Positions 16,132 to 23,155 of a DNA stretch of 24,429 nt are shown here, in pieces (the stretch's first letter is position 1; every line of letters starts with the position of its first letter). A program made the translations under genes and the position numbers. The notes beneath the pieces were generated by a model. It saw only the letters and a program-made list of their open reading frames with translations. It did no database searches and had not been told where the DNA came from. Origin of the DNA: Acetobacteraceae bacterium (GTDB lineage Bacteria; Pseudomonadota; Alphaproteobacteria; Acetobacterales; Acetobacteraceae); assembly GCA_030039695.1 (NCBI GenBank), contig JASHVB010000578.1:1-24429 (forward strand), in the 5' to 3' direction.

Positions 16132-16576
16132 AGACGTCCAGAACCTGCAGCCGCGTCGCTTGCAGGCGTTGCACCAGCGCCGGCAGGAAGCGTTTGAGTA
16201 TTTCGTAGCCCATGTCGTGATCCGCCTCGCACTTATCGCGCAGGCAGCGCGCATCCAGTGCAATCGCGCGCGTCAGTTCGGCCGCGCGAGCATCATAGCC
16301 CCAGCGATACGGCGGGAGCAGCCAAGTCAGGCCAACGATCTCGCCCTCACCCAGCGTCTCGAACACGACCGCGCCCCGGCCGGGCGTCACCATTTCGAGT
16401 GCGACGCGACCATGCCGCACCAGATAGATCCAATCGGCCGGATCGTCGGCGTGGAACAAATATTCGTCCTGCTGGAACACGGTATTTTTCGCGCAGCCGG
16501 CGGCGAGTTCGATGAACGACTGACCGAGGTCATGGAATAAGCGATGTTCGGCCAGGATGCGTTCAAGCCCCTCCAT
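16115..16576 (-). CDS. Cyclic-nucleotide-binding-fold protein in the hydrogenase operon
   Basis: The 153-residue protein is a single cNMP-binding (Crp-like) beta-roll, with FHADDPADWIYLVRHGRVAL and GEGEIVGLTWLLPP recognisable, and a C-terminal helix. It has no helix-turn-helix, so it is not a transcription factor of the usual Crp/FNR form. By my alignment the ribose-contacting Glu of the phosphate-binding cassette (FGE) is Leu83, so cAMP may not be the ligand. Genes like this sit next to group 3b hydrogenase genes in other bacteria as far as I recall, so it may be an allosteric or structural subunit. It starts behind GGGAGGCACTC and overlaps the beta-subunit stop by 14 bases. Confidence 0.78.
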   Translation of the reverse strand: MEGLERILAEHRLFHDLGQSFIELAAGCAKNTVFQQDEYLFHADDPADWIYLVRHGRVALEMVTPGRGAVVFETLGEGEIVGLTWLLPPYRWGYDARAAELTRAIALDARCLRDKCEADHDMGYEILKRFLPALVQRLQATRLQVLDVYGRRH

Positions 16577-17696
16577 GAGTGCCTCCCGGCGCTGCGCCGC
16601 GGATGGCGCGCACCTCTTCTGTGATGTCGATGCCGACTGGGCACCAGGTGATGCAGCGGCCGCAGCCCACGCATCCTGACGTGCCAAACTGGTCAACCCA
16701 GGTCGCGAGCTTATGCGTCATCCACTGCCGGTAGCGCGAGCGCGGCGACGACCGCACACTGCCGCCGTGGATGTAGGAAAAATCCATAGTGAAGCAGGAA
16801 TCCCAGCGCTTGGTGCGTTCCGTCGCCCCGGTGAGGTCGTTAGCGTCGGACACGGTGGTGCAGAAGCAGGTTGGACAGACCTGCGTGCAGTTGCCGCAGG
16901 TGAGGCAGCGGGCCGCGACGTCGTCCCATCGCTTGTGCTCCAGATTAGCCAGCAGCAGCTCCGGCAGATCGTCGGAGCGCATTTCGCGCCCCATGCTTGC
17001 TGCGGTCTGCGCGCTGGTCTGTGTCGCCCGATCCAGGTCACGCGGCTCTGCTGCGCGATGCGGCAGACGCGCGAGTAACGCGGCGCCGCGAGCGGTGCCC
17101 GGTTCGAGGAGGAATTCGTGCGGTTCGCCGACGAATTCCGTGAGCGCCAGGTCATATCCAGATGCCGCGCGGGGCCCGGTGTTCATCGACACGCAGAAGC
17201 ACGTCCCACCCGCCTGGGCGCAGTTCACCGCGACGATGAACACGCGGTCGCGACGCGCCTGATAGCGCCGATCGACGAACGGGCCTTGCAGGAACACGCG
17301 GTCCTGGATAGCGATGGCGTGTAGCTCGCATGACCGCACGGCCAGGAACGCGAAGTGGTGTGTGTCGTCCGGTGGCGTGGTGACGCGAATCCCCTCATCC
17401 CCGTCACGCTCTGCGCGCCAAAGAAGCTGCAACGGCGGATGCAGGAAGCGCTTCCACGCATGCGGCCCAACCGCATAGCCGAACAATGCCGCGTCGTCGC
17501 GCCGGGCGAGGCGGTAGCGGCCGCCATCCTGCTGGTCGGTCCAGCCGGCTGGCAGGTCGTCCGTCGAGCCTATGTCGTCATAAACAATCGCCTCGTCGCG
17601 CAGCGTCGGACCGACGACGCGAAATCCGTCCTGCCGCAGCGCAGCGATCAGGGCTTCCAGGCCATCCCGGGTGATCACGCCTGGCTCGGGTTGCAT
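16563..17696 (-). CDS. Hydrogenase iron-sulfur beta subunit (HyhB-like)
   Basis: The 377-residue protein carries two ferredoxin-type [4Fe-4S] clusters that relay electrons between hydrogenase and reductase modules. The first motif is [12 protein letters not shown] (C264, C267, C270, C274), with extra cysteines at 277 and 279. The second is [12 protein letters not shown] (C342, C345, C348, C352). The N-terminal half contains the family segment [12 protein letters not shown] (near residue 164-175). This is the beta-subunit pattern of sulfhydrogenase/anaerobic sulfite reductase A-like proteins. The ATG at 17696 has AAGGA seven bases upstream; an ATG at 17723 would add nine residues. It is the first gene of the operon. 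Confidence 0.9.
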   Translation of the reverse strand: MQPEPGVITRDGLEALIAALRQDGFRVVGPTLRDEAIVYDDIGSTDDLPAGWTDQQDGGRYRLARRDDAALFGYAVGPHAWKRFLHPPLQLLWRAERDGDEGIRVTTPPDDTHHFAFLAVRSCELHAIAIQDRVFLQGPFVDRRYQARRDRVFIVAVNCAQAGGTCFCVSMNTGPRAASGYDLALTEFVGEPHEFLLEPGTARGAALLARLPHRAAEPRDLDRATQTSAQTAASMGREMRSDDLPELLLANLEHKRWDDVAARCLTCGNCTQVCPTCFCTTVSDANDLTGATERTKRWDSCFTMDFSYIHGGSVRSSPRSRYRQWMTHKLATWVDQFGTSGCVGCGRCITWCPVGIDITEEVRAIRGAAPGGTHGGA

Positions 17697-17721
17697 GCCT
17701 CTGTCCTTGTTCGCAGGGGCC

Positions 17722-17758
17722 ATTCTACAGTGCAGCGTTGTTTCACTGAAAGCTGCAC
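17722..17758 (-). promoter_or_regulatory. Candidate hydrogenase promoter with nested dyad operator
   Basis: GTGCAGC at 17730-17736 is perfectly repeated in inverse at 17752-17758 (GCTGCAC). Nested inside is TTTCA-C-TGAAA at 17741-17751. Immediately downstream on the minus strand TAGAAT (17722-17727, five of six matches to TATAAT) could be the -10, leaving a leader of about 20 bases before the beta-subunit ATG. The dyad would overlap the -35 region, as an operator should. No good -35 match is present, consistent with an activator-dependent promoter if it is one. Confidence 0.4.
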
Positions 17759-17859
17759 ATCCGTGAATGTTGAACTCCGACACGATTGTCGTGCAAGCCA
17801 CTCACGGTCGCGGATTGGAGCGGCCATCGCCCTTGTCGACAACACGCCCGGTTGCACTG

Positions 17860-17961
17860 TCAGTGCGCGCATTTTCCGGGACGCCGCCACGCCCATAGCC
17901 AGGACACGGTTGCTGCCGCAATGAGCGCGACGGCAGCCCGGCCCATTGCCGCCCTTCGCAT
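17860..17961 (-). CDS. Possible 33-residue membrane microprotein in the hydrogenase leader
   Basis: The frame starts at ATG 17961 behind GTGGAGCTCC and encodes MRRAAMGRAAVALIAAATVS followed by WLWAWRRPGKCAH. That is a basic N-terminus, one hydrophobic helix of about 18 residues and a basic C-terminus, the form of many small bacterial membrane proteins. It lies about 75 bases downstream of the FNR-type box on the same strand as the hydrogenase operon. Alanine-rich hydrophobic frames arise by chance in GC-rich DNA, so this is weak. Confidence 0.22.
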   Translation of the reverse strand: MRRAAMGRAAVALIAAATVSWLWAWRRPGKCAH

Positions 17962-18034
17962 GGAGCTCCACGAACCACACGGCTCCTCTCCCGATCGCTC
18001 ACGAGCAAGGAACGTAGTTCGGGTGCCGAGCGCA

Positions 18035-18048
18035 TTGATCGAGATCAA
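18035..18048 (-). promoter_or_regulatory. Perfect FNR/FixK-type binding site
   Basis: The sequence TTGATCGAGATCAA matches the anaerobox consensus TTGAT-N4-ATCAA in all ten defined positions. It lies upstream of the hydrogenase operon and points to activation at low oxygen by an FNR- or FixK-type regulator. Its centre is about 345 bases from the beta-subunit ATG, so direct class II activation would imply a start site near 18000 and a leader of about 300 bases. No such regulator gene is in the window. Confidence 0.55.
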
Positions 18049-18154
18049 TCAGGGCAGGCCGAACACTGCGGGTTCCTCACCCTCTGCGCCCCGCGTCTCG
18101 GGTCGAAGCAGGGTGGCACGCTTCTGCGGCAAAGCGGGAGAGGAGCGTTCCCAC

Positions 18155-19012
18155 TCAGCCGCTGGCCTCGCGCATGAGCGTCGCGATGGCCTCGATCACC
18201 GGCAGGACGGTGTCCGCCTTTTCTGATTCCAGGTTGAACACCACGCGCGAAACGCCGAGATCCTGGTAACGCTTCATCAGGTCCGCATCGCGCCTGGGGA
18301 ACCAGACGGTGATCTCGATCGACTTCGGATCGCGTCCCGCTTCCGCCGCCATCTCACGGAACTTTGGGATCATGTCGGCAATCTCGCTGTAGCCGCCGCG
18401 CGCGGCCTGCGGAATCCAGCCCTCGCCGTAGCGGATCGCACGCCGTGCGGAATACGGGAAGGCGCCGCCGACAATCACCGGCGGATGCGGCTTCTGCACC
18501 GGCTTCGGCCAGGTCATCATCGGATCAAAGTTGACGAACTCGCCATGGTACTCAGCCTTCGACTGAGTCCAAATCGCCTTCATTGCCTCAACGCGTTCGC
18601 GGGCGAGCTTGTGACGGCTGGCGAAGACGGTGTCGTGGTTCTCCATCTCGTCCTGGTTCCAGCCATTACCGATACCAAACAGGAAGCGGCCGTTGGAAAC
18701 GTTGTCGATGGAGGCGACGAGTTTGGCAGTCTGGATCGGATCGCGCTGCGCCACGAGGCAAACGCCGGTGCCGACTTTCAGCTTCTTCGTCGCCATCGCC
18801 GCAGCCGTCAGAGTTACAAAAGGATCCATGGCGTCGCAGTATTTCTTCGGCAGGTCACCGCCACCAGGGAATGGTGTCCTGCGGCTGAGTGGGATGTGCG
18901 AGTGCTCCGGCGCCCAGACGGACTCGAAGCCGCGTGCCTCCAGCGCCTGGCCCAGTTCGCCGGGTGTCATGGAATAGTCGGTGAAAAACATCGACGCGCC
19001 GAATGCGAGCAT
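18155..19012 (-). CDS. Luciferase-like monooxygenase family oxidoreductase (LLM class)
   Basis: The 285-residue protein belongs to the bacterial luciferase-like TIM-barrel family, whose members use FMN or F420. Recognisable segments are ARGFESVWAPEHSHIP near the N-terminus, TKKLKVGTGVCLVAQRDPIQ, and GRFLFGIGNGWNQDEMENH, followed by PHPPVIVGGAFP. Sequences of this type are often labelled F420-dependent. Whether this organism makes F420 cannot be judged here, so FMN is equally possible. GGAGGGA nine bases upstream supports the ATG at 19012. The gene is co-directional with the hydrogenase operon, but the 458-base spacer suggests separate transcription. The substrate is unknown. Confidence 0.85.
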   Translation of the reverse strand: MLAFGASMFFTDYSMTPGELGQALEARGFESVWAPEHSHIPLSRRTPFPGGGDLPKKYCDAMDPFVTLTAAAMATKKLKVGTGVCLVAQRDPIQTAKLVASIDNVSNGRFLFGIGNGWNQDEMENHDTVFASRHKLARERVEAMKAIWTQSKAEYHGEFVNFDPMMTWPKPVQKPHPPVIVGGAFPYSARRAIRYGEGWIPQAARGGYSEIADMIPKFREMAAEAGRDPKSIEITVWFPRRDADLMKRYQDLGVSRVVFNLESEKADTVLPVIEAIATLMREASG

Positions 19013-19373
19013 GAGGCTTCCCTCCGGTCCGGTGAGACGGCAAGGATACGGGGCGGCGGAGGCGACGCGTCAAGCCTCGACACTGGTCATTGCGGGGCGT
19101 GCGACAGCATCCGGGCTTGACCCGGCGAAGCGCTCTCCCTCCACATTGACAACACAACGAGAGGATGGAGAGGCGCCGCATGCATGGAAGAGAGGGTCGT
19201 CACGTTGGCGCATTCGTTCGCTCGGCTTCATCTCCCGCGGCGGCGCAGCCATTGTTTCACAAAAGAATCGAAAGGCCAACGGGGCACGAAGACGCAGAAT
19301 TCCTGATCGGCGTGCGACGCGGACGCGTGCGATCCGGTTGTTCTTCGTGATCTTTGGGCCGGTCGTGCGCGCC
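19013..19373. other. Gap upstream of the methyltransferase gene: repeats, no gene
   Basis: These 361 bases lie between divergent genes. They include repeat copy C at 19086-19125. They also include two inverted, degenerate copies of a CTTCGTG-type word: GGCACGAAGACGCAGAA at 19283-19299 and TTCTTCGTGATCTTTGGGCC at 19341-19360. I see no supported coding sequence. A forward frame runs through the region into the methyltransferase, but its early part has no gene-like character. Confidence 0.5.
19086..19125. repeat. Intergenic palindromic repeat, copy C
   Basis: GTCATTGCGGGGCGTG (19086-19101) is followed by CCGGGCTTGACCCGG (19111-19125), a near-palindrome. The same two modules, in variant form, make up copy A in the glcD-glcE spacer on the opposite strand. 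This supports a dispersed family. Confidence 0.5.
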
Positions 19374-20054
19374 GTGTTGAACAGGGGGGCTGCAGACCGC
19401 ACGACCCGGGCCGAGTCTGGCGCGGCCGAATTCGTGCGAGCGCACACGATCCTTGGCTCCCCACCACTGGTGCCGGAAATCGCGCTGTACCTTGCCACCG
19501 AAATAACCCCGATCTGGCAGGCCACCGAGGATTGGCTAGCGGCACACCACATCGAGCCGCCGTTCTGGGCGTTCGCCTGGCCGGGCGGACAGGCTCTGGC
19601 GCGCCACGTGCTGGACCATCAGCAATCGGTCGCCCGACGCCGCGTGCTCGACTTCGCGGCGGGCGGCGGCATCGCCGCCATCGCGTGCGCGCGCGCCGGG
19701 GCAGCCGCTGTCGACGCGGCAGAGATCGACCCGCTGGCGTTCGCCGCCATCCACCTCAACGCCAGCGCCAACGGCGTCAGCGTCAGCATTGAAAGAGCGG
19801 ACGTGGTCGGCACGGAGTGCTGTTGGGATCTGATCCTCTGCGGCGACGTCTGCTACGAGGCGCCGATGACGGCACACATTCTGCCGTGGCTGCGCCGCAT
19901 GGCATGCTCCGCCGAGGTCTGGGTGGCCGATCCCGGGCGGGCCTATCTGCCGCGTGATGGCCTCGAACCTTTCGCGTGCTATCGCGTGCCGACGACGCTG
20001 GAGTTGGAAGACCGTACCGAGCGCGACGTGACGCTCTACCGCCTGTTGCCGTGA
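19374..20054 (+). CDS. Class I SAM-dependent methyltransferase (PrmA / ETFB-lysine methyltransferase-like)
   Basis: The protein (about 226 residues) has the Rossmann-type methyltransferase core. Motif I is RRVLDFAAGGGIAAIACA, a motif II-like acidic residue lies in AAEIDPLAFAAIHLNA, and WDLILCGDVCYEAP is the post-III segment. The N-terminal FVRAHTILGSPPLVPEI and PFWAFAWPGGQALAR are typical of the small alphaproteobacterial proteins often called nicotinamide N-methylase-like or related to ETF-beta lysine methyltransferase; the true substrate is uncertain. The start is uncertain. I used GTG 19374; a later GTG at FVRAHT is possible, and no good Shine-Dalgarno decides. The 3' end overlaps the DUF2125 gene by 19 bases, convergently. 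Confidence 0.78.
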   Translation: MLNRGAADRTTRAESGAAEFVRAHTILGSPPLVPEIALYLATEITPIWQATEDWLAAHHIEPPFWAFAWPGGQALARHVLDHQQSVARRRVLDFAAGGGIAAIACARAGAAAVDAAEIDPLAFAAIHLNASANGVSVSIERADVVGTECCWDLILCGDVCYEAPMTAHILPWLRRMACSAEVWVADPGRAYLPRDGLEPFACYRVPTTLELEDRTERDVTLYRLLP

Positions 20055-21475
20055 TCGTCGCGGCTTGCTGACAGCGGAATGCCGTTGATCGTGAGCGCGT
20101 CGTTCCGTGCCACGACGTCCCACACAAGACGATCCCCCTCTGGCCGGGCGAAGCCGCGCATCACCGCAAGGACTGGAAGCGAGCGCTGCAGTGACGGATT
20201 ACGTGCCGCTTCGGCGATCAGCGCATCGAACCCGATCGCGGTGAAACGCGCCTCGGTCCGATAGTCGTCGTGACCTGTAAGCGTCACCTGTCCGTGGCCA
20301 GACAGCGTTGCCGGCCCCACGCTCACGCTAAGCGAATCCAGGCCAACGGCCACGCCAGGACGTGCCAGCAACGCCTCCGCATCGGCCCGCAAACGATCGG
20401 GATCGGTTCCCGGGTCGGTCGCTTCCAAGATCAAATTAGTCAGATCGGCCAGGCGCACGCCAGCAACCGTCGGCCGCAGTGCCACACGCGTCGGCACCAG
20501 CGCCGCGGCACCCGGGGCCAGGCCGCTGACCTCTAGCCCGTCGATGCCGATCTCCAGCCAGCCTTGCACCAAACCGTGCGGTGCTCGGATGTTCGCGGCG
20601 AGGTGCAGCTGACGCGCGGACGCCCCGCCCCGGCCTTCGACCGCGATGTGCAGGCCTCCTATCGTCTCCTCACCGTGCGCGTCGGTCGCCGGCCCGCGCA
20701 ACGCGTCCGTCCACGTGGTCAGCGCGGCACGAGCCGCCGGCGGCAGCGGTGAACCGCCCTGCCCTGCGGCCACATCGGCGGGCAGTGTAACGAGCAGACC
20801 GGCAACCGCCGCCAGCAACGCGTCGGCCCGAACATGATCGAGCCCGGCAATATGTCCGTTGGACTGGACATGGTCCGCGGCGAGCGCGATCGCGGGCGCG
20901 CCGCGCAGGCGCGACGCGCTGCGCCAACCGGTCAATATCGCCTGGTGGTCGACGTCGAAGCCCTCGCCGTCCGGCGACAGGCGCGCATGCAGGTCCAAAT
21001 GATCAAGCTGCTGTTCTTGACGCACCTGCGTCCCGTGGCCGGTGAGGCTCAGGTCGTGGACATCGAGATCGAGGCTGGATGGCGACACCAGCGAAGGGTC
21101 GACGCGGGCCCGCGAATTCTGCACGCCGGCGTTGAAGATGAAATCGAGCGTGCCATGGTTGCCAGGCGACGCGAACCGGGTCGACGGAATGCGAATGTCG
21201 TCGATCAACCAGTGTCCGTCGGCGCCCGCACGGATCAACGCCGTGGTTTCAGCGTCCCCCGATGCGCGGTCCGCGATCGCCACCCGGTCATGGTCATCCT
21301 CCGGCGTTACACGGACGCGCAGGTCAGCGGCGACGTGCGGACCGAGGCGATCCGCCAGCCAGTTTTTCAGTTGCATGCCCAGTGCCTCCGGGGCGGGAGG
21401 CGGTGCCGGCTGCGCGATGGCCGGGACCGGCGCAATCAAAGCAAGGCAGAACGCCAGGCGCTGCGCGAATAGCAA
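20036..21475 (-). CDS. DUF2125-type protein with signal peptide
   Basis: The 479-residue protein resembles the DUF2125 family of alphaproteobacteria, whose function is not known to me. It has an N-terminal signal peptide (LFAQRLAFCLALIAPVPAIA followed by QPAPPPAPE), so it is exported. The body is rich in beta-strand-like repeats with scattered hydrophobic residues (for example DLDVHDLSLTGHGTQV and LATLTG-like segments), as in large periplasmic lipid-handling or AsmA-like proteins. No ATG suits the start. TTG at 21475 has AGGAG eight bases upstream and yields a good signal peptide, so I chose it. The 3' end overlaps the methyltransferase gene by 19 bases. Confidence 0.75.
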   Translation of the reverse strand: MLFAQRLAFCLALIAPVPAIAQPAPPPAPEALGMQLKNWLADRLGPHVAADLRVRVTPEDDHDRVAIADRASGDAETTALIRAGADGHWLIDDIRIPSTRFASPGNHGTLDFIFNAGVQNSRARVDPSLVSPSSLDLDVHDLSLTGHGTQVRQEQQLDHLDLHARLSPDGEGFDVDHQAILTGWRSASRLRGAPAIALAADHVQSNGHIAGLDHVRADALLAAVAGLLVTLPADVAAGQGGSPLPPAARAALTTWTDALRGPATDAHGEETIGGLHIAVEGRGGASARQLHLAANIRAPHGLVQGWLEIGIDGLEVSGLAPGAAALVPTRVALRPTVAGVRLADLTNLILEATDPGTDPDRLRADAEALLARPGVAVGLDSLSVSVGPATLSGHGQVTLTGHDDYRTEARFTAIGFDALIAEAARNPSLQRSLPVLAVMRGFARPEGDRLVWDVVARNDALTINGIPLSASRDDHGNRR

Positions 21476-21857
21476 GAACGTCGCTCCTGTTGCTATGATG
21501 GCGGCGTGATCGCAGTCATTGCGAGAAGTGCAGCGACAACGCAATCCCTGCCAGGAAACGACGTGCTCTTTCCCTGTGAGGGCTCGGGCCACGCAGCGGA
21601 CCGAGGTTGTGGGCGGCGGGCGGTCTGGTGCGGCCCAACTCGTCTCCCGCCCGCAGGGAACAGGGATTCTTGCCCCAGCCGCCATGGTCTGCCCAGCGCC
21701 CCCTTTGGCTGCGGCCAATGACGCACGCGCAATGACATCGGGCCGCGATTGCCTCGGCGCGCTGGCAGGCACGGCCGCCGGTGCCGACGCGGCGCAACAA
21801 CCGGCATACGCGGCACAGTGCGATTAGAACTCTGCATATGCGCAGTGCATTGCCGGG
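21476..21857. other. Gap between DUF2125 and dnaQ genes: repeat, no gene
   Basis: These 382 bases contain repeat copy D at 21515-21560, and I see no supported coding sequence. Several open frames cross it, but their products are Arg/Ala-rich without recognisable features. The end of the gap holds CTGCATATGCGCAG, a short dyad, just before the dnaQ stop. Confidence 0.5.
21515..21560. repeat. Intergenic repeat, copy D
   Basis: GTCATTGCGAGAAGTG (21515-21530) is followed by CAGCGACAACGCAATCCC, the classical layout of a GTCATTGCGAG...GCAATCC intergenic repeat found in many proteobacteria. The start of the module matches copies A, B, C and E. Confidence 0.5.
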
Positions 21858-21866
21858 CTACCCGGC
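21852..21866. terminator. Short hairpin overlapping the dnaQ stop codon
   Basis: GCCGGG at 21852-21857 and CCCGGC at 21861-21866 form a six-base perfect inverted repeat. The dnaQ stop codon (complement of 21858-21860) is exactly its three-base centre. It might aid termination or mRNA stability. A U-tract is missing. Confidence 0.25.
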
Positions 21867-22571
21867 GATCCCCGCCGCGCCGCCCCGGTCTGGTTCGCGC
21901 TGCCGCCAGAGCGGGTCCTGCAACCGCTCGATCATCGCCGCGTGCGCCGCAAGTTCCTCGATGCTGGGGGTGACTGGCCGCGGCGTGCGCGGACCGGTCG
22001 CTGCGTATGCGGCCGAGGGAACGAAGATAGTCTGTGCCGCGAGAGATAACCCGCGCTGGCGGCCACCGGTGAGTTCGACATAGACATCCGCCAGCAGCCG
22101 GCAATCGAGCAGCGCGTTGTGCGTCGTGCGTGCCGACAAGTCGATGCCAAATCTTCTGCACAATGCGTCCAGATTGTTGGGCATCCCGGGGAAGCGATGC
22201 TTCGCCAGCGCCAGCGTGTCGATCATCCGCCCAGGTTCGAGACACGGCAGACCGAGCCGTTCCAGCTCGGCGTCCAGAAAGCCGAAATCGAACGGTGCGT
22301 TATGCGCGATCAGCGGGCCAGCGTCGAAGAATGTCATCATCGCCTCGGCGATTTCCGCGAAACGCGGCTTGCCGACGAGGTGCGCGTTGGTGAAGCCGTG
22401 CACCCGGACGGCATCATCCGGGACATCGCGTTCGGGATCGATCAGGGCGTGGAAATGCTTGCCGGTGGGCAGGTCATTGATCAATTCCAGTGCGGCGATC
22501 TCGATCACGCGGTGGCCGAGATGCGGCTCCAGGCCGGTCGTCTCCGTGTCGAACAACACCGAGCGGGTCAT
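21858..22571 (-). CDS. dnaQ: DNA polymerase III epsilon subunit (3'-5' proofreading exonuclease)
   Basis: The 237-residue protein is the proofreading exonuclease of the replicative polymerase. All three DEDDh exonuclease motifs are present. ExoI is FDTETTGL (Asp8, Glu10). ExoII is IAHNAPFDFGFLD (Asp95). ExoIII is TTHNALLDCRLLADVY (His151, Asp156). The length is near that of E. coli DnaQ (243 residues), and the C-terminal part can bind the alpha subunit. The ATG overlaps the coaE stop as ATGA, fixing the start. The gene order aroE-coaE-dnaQ is common in alphaproteobacteria. Confidence 0.92.
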   Translation of the reverse strand: MTRSVLFDTETTGLEPHLGHRVIEIAALELINDLPTGKHFHALIDPERDVPDDAVRVHGFTNAHLVGKPRFAEIAEAMMTFFDAGPLIAHNAPFDFGFLDAELERLGLPCLEPGRMIDTLALAKHRFPGMPNNLDALCRRFGIDLSARTTHNALLDCRLLADVYVELTGGRQRGLSLAAQTIFVPSAAYAATGPRTPRPVTPSIEELAAHAAMIERLQDPLWRQREPDRGGAAGIAG

Positions 22572-23155
22572 GCGCGCAGCGTCCTGACGAAGCGGCGCAG
22601 CGCGCGCAGCGCGTGATGCCGCGACAAGCCGGTGCGTACGACAACATCCGCCCGGCGGCGCTTTTCCGCGTCCGGCATCTGCCGCGCGATGATGGCGGCG
22701 ATGTCGGCCAGACTCATTTTGCGCCGCCGGCGCACACGCTGCAGTTGCACCGCGCGCGGCGCTGAGACGACGACGATCTTGTCCACCCCGTGATCCCAAC
22801 CGGTCTCGAACAACAGGGGTATGTCAAGCACGACCGCCCGATTCCCCGCACGCCGTGCGCGGGCGATGAAGGCGCGTCCCTCCTCGCGGACCAGTGGGTG
22901 CAAGATGTGTTCTAGCTTGCGCAGTGCCTCGGGCCTGCCCAGCACCGCCTGGCGCAGCGCGGCGCGGTCGACGGCGCCGTCGCGGGTCGTGCCGGGAAAC
23001 GCCGCCTCGATCGGCGCCACACCGCGGCCGCCACACGCCTGCAGCTTGTGGACTGAGGCGTCCGCGTCGAACACCGGAATGCCCGCGCGGCGGAAGGTGG
23101 CTGCCGCAGTGGACTTGCCCATGCCGATGCCACCGGTCAGACCAATGATCTTCAT
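22568..23155 (-). CDS. coaE: Dephospho-CoA kinase
   Basis: The 195-residue protein catalyses the last step of coenzyme A biosynthesis, phosphorylating the 3'-OH of dephospho-CoA with ATP. The P-loop is GGIGMGKST at residues 8-16, followed by the FDADASVHKL segment (about 29-38) that positions the substrate acid. HPLVREEG and VVLDIPLLFETGWD are standard CoaE features. A run RVRRRRKMSLADIAAI makes a basic lid region. The ATG overlaps the aroE stop as ATGA, and the stop overlaps the dnaQ start in the same way, so all three genes are translationally coupled. Confidence 0.93.
   Translation of the reverse strand: MKIIGLTGGIGMGKSTAAATFRRAGIPVFDADASVHKLQACGGRGVAPIEAAFPGTTRDGAVDRAALRQAVLGRPEALRKLEHILHPLVREEGRAFIARARRAGNRAVVLDIPLLFETGWDHGVDKIVVVSAPRAVQLQRVRRRRKMSLADIAAIIARQMPDAEKRRRADVVVRTGLSRHHALRALRRFVRTLRA

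Larger units (their letters stand above)
17697..18154. other. Upstream region of the hydrogenase operon
   Basis: These 458 bases lie between the hydrogenase beta-subunit start and the stop of the luciferase-like gene. They hold a perfect FNR/FixK-type box at 18035-18048, a nested dyad at 17730-17758, a -10-like TAGAAT on the minus strand at 17722-17727 and a five-base dyad (CACGA/TCGTG) at 17781-17793. A possible 33-codon transmembrane frame lies at 17860-17961 (-). Longer frames on both strands look like chance open reading. Confidence 0.6.

Noticed and set aside
15145..16197. A 350-codon plus-strand frame opposite the hydrogenase reductase gene
   Set aside because: The minus-strand frame has clear FAD, NAD(P) and [2Fe-2S] motifs; the plus frame is a His/Arg-rich shadow.
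17781..17793. CACGA-TTG-TCGTG dyad upstream of the hydrogenase operon as an operator
   Set aside because: The arms are only five bases long and cannot be extended, so it is close to chance in this length of sequence.
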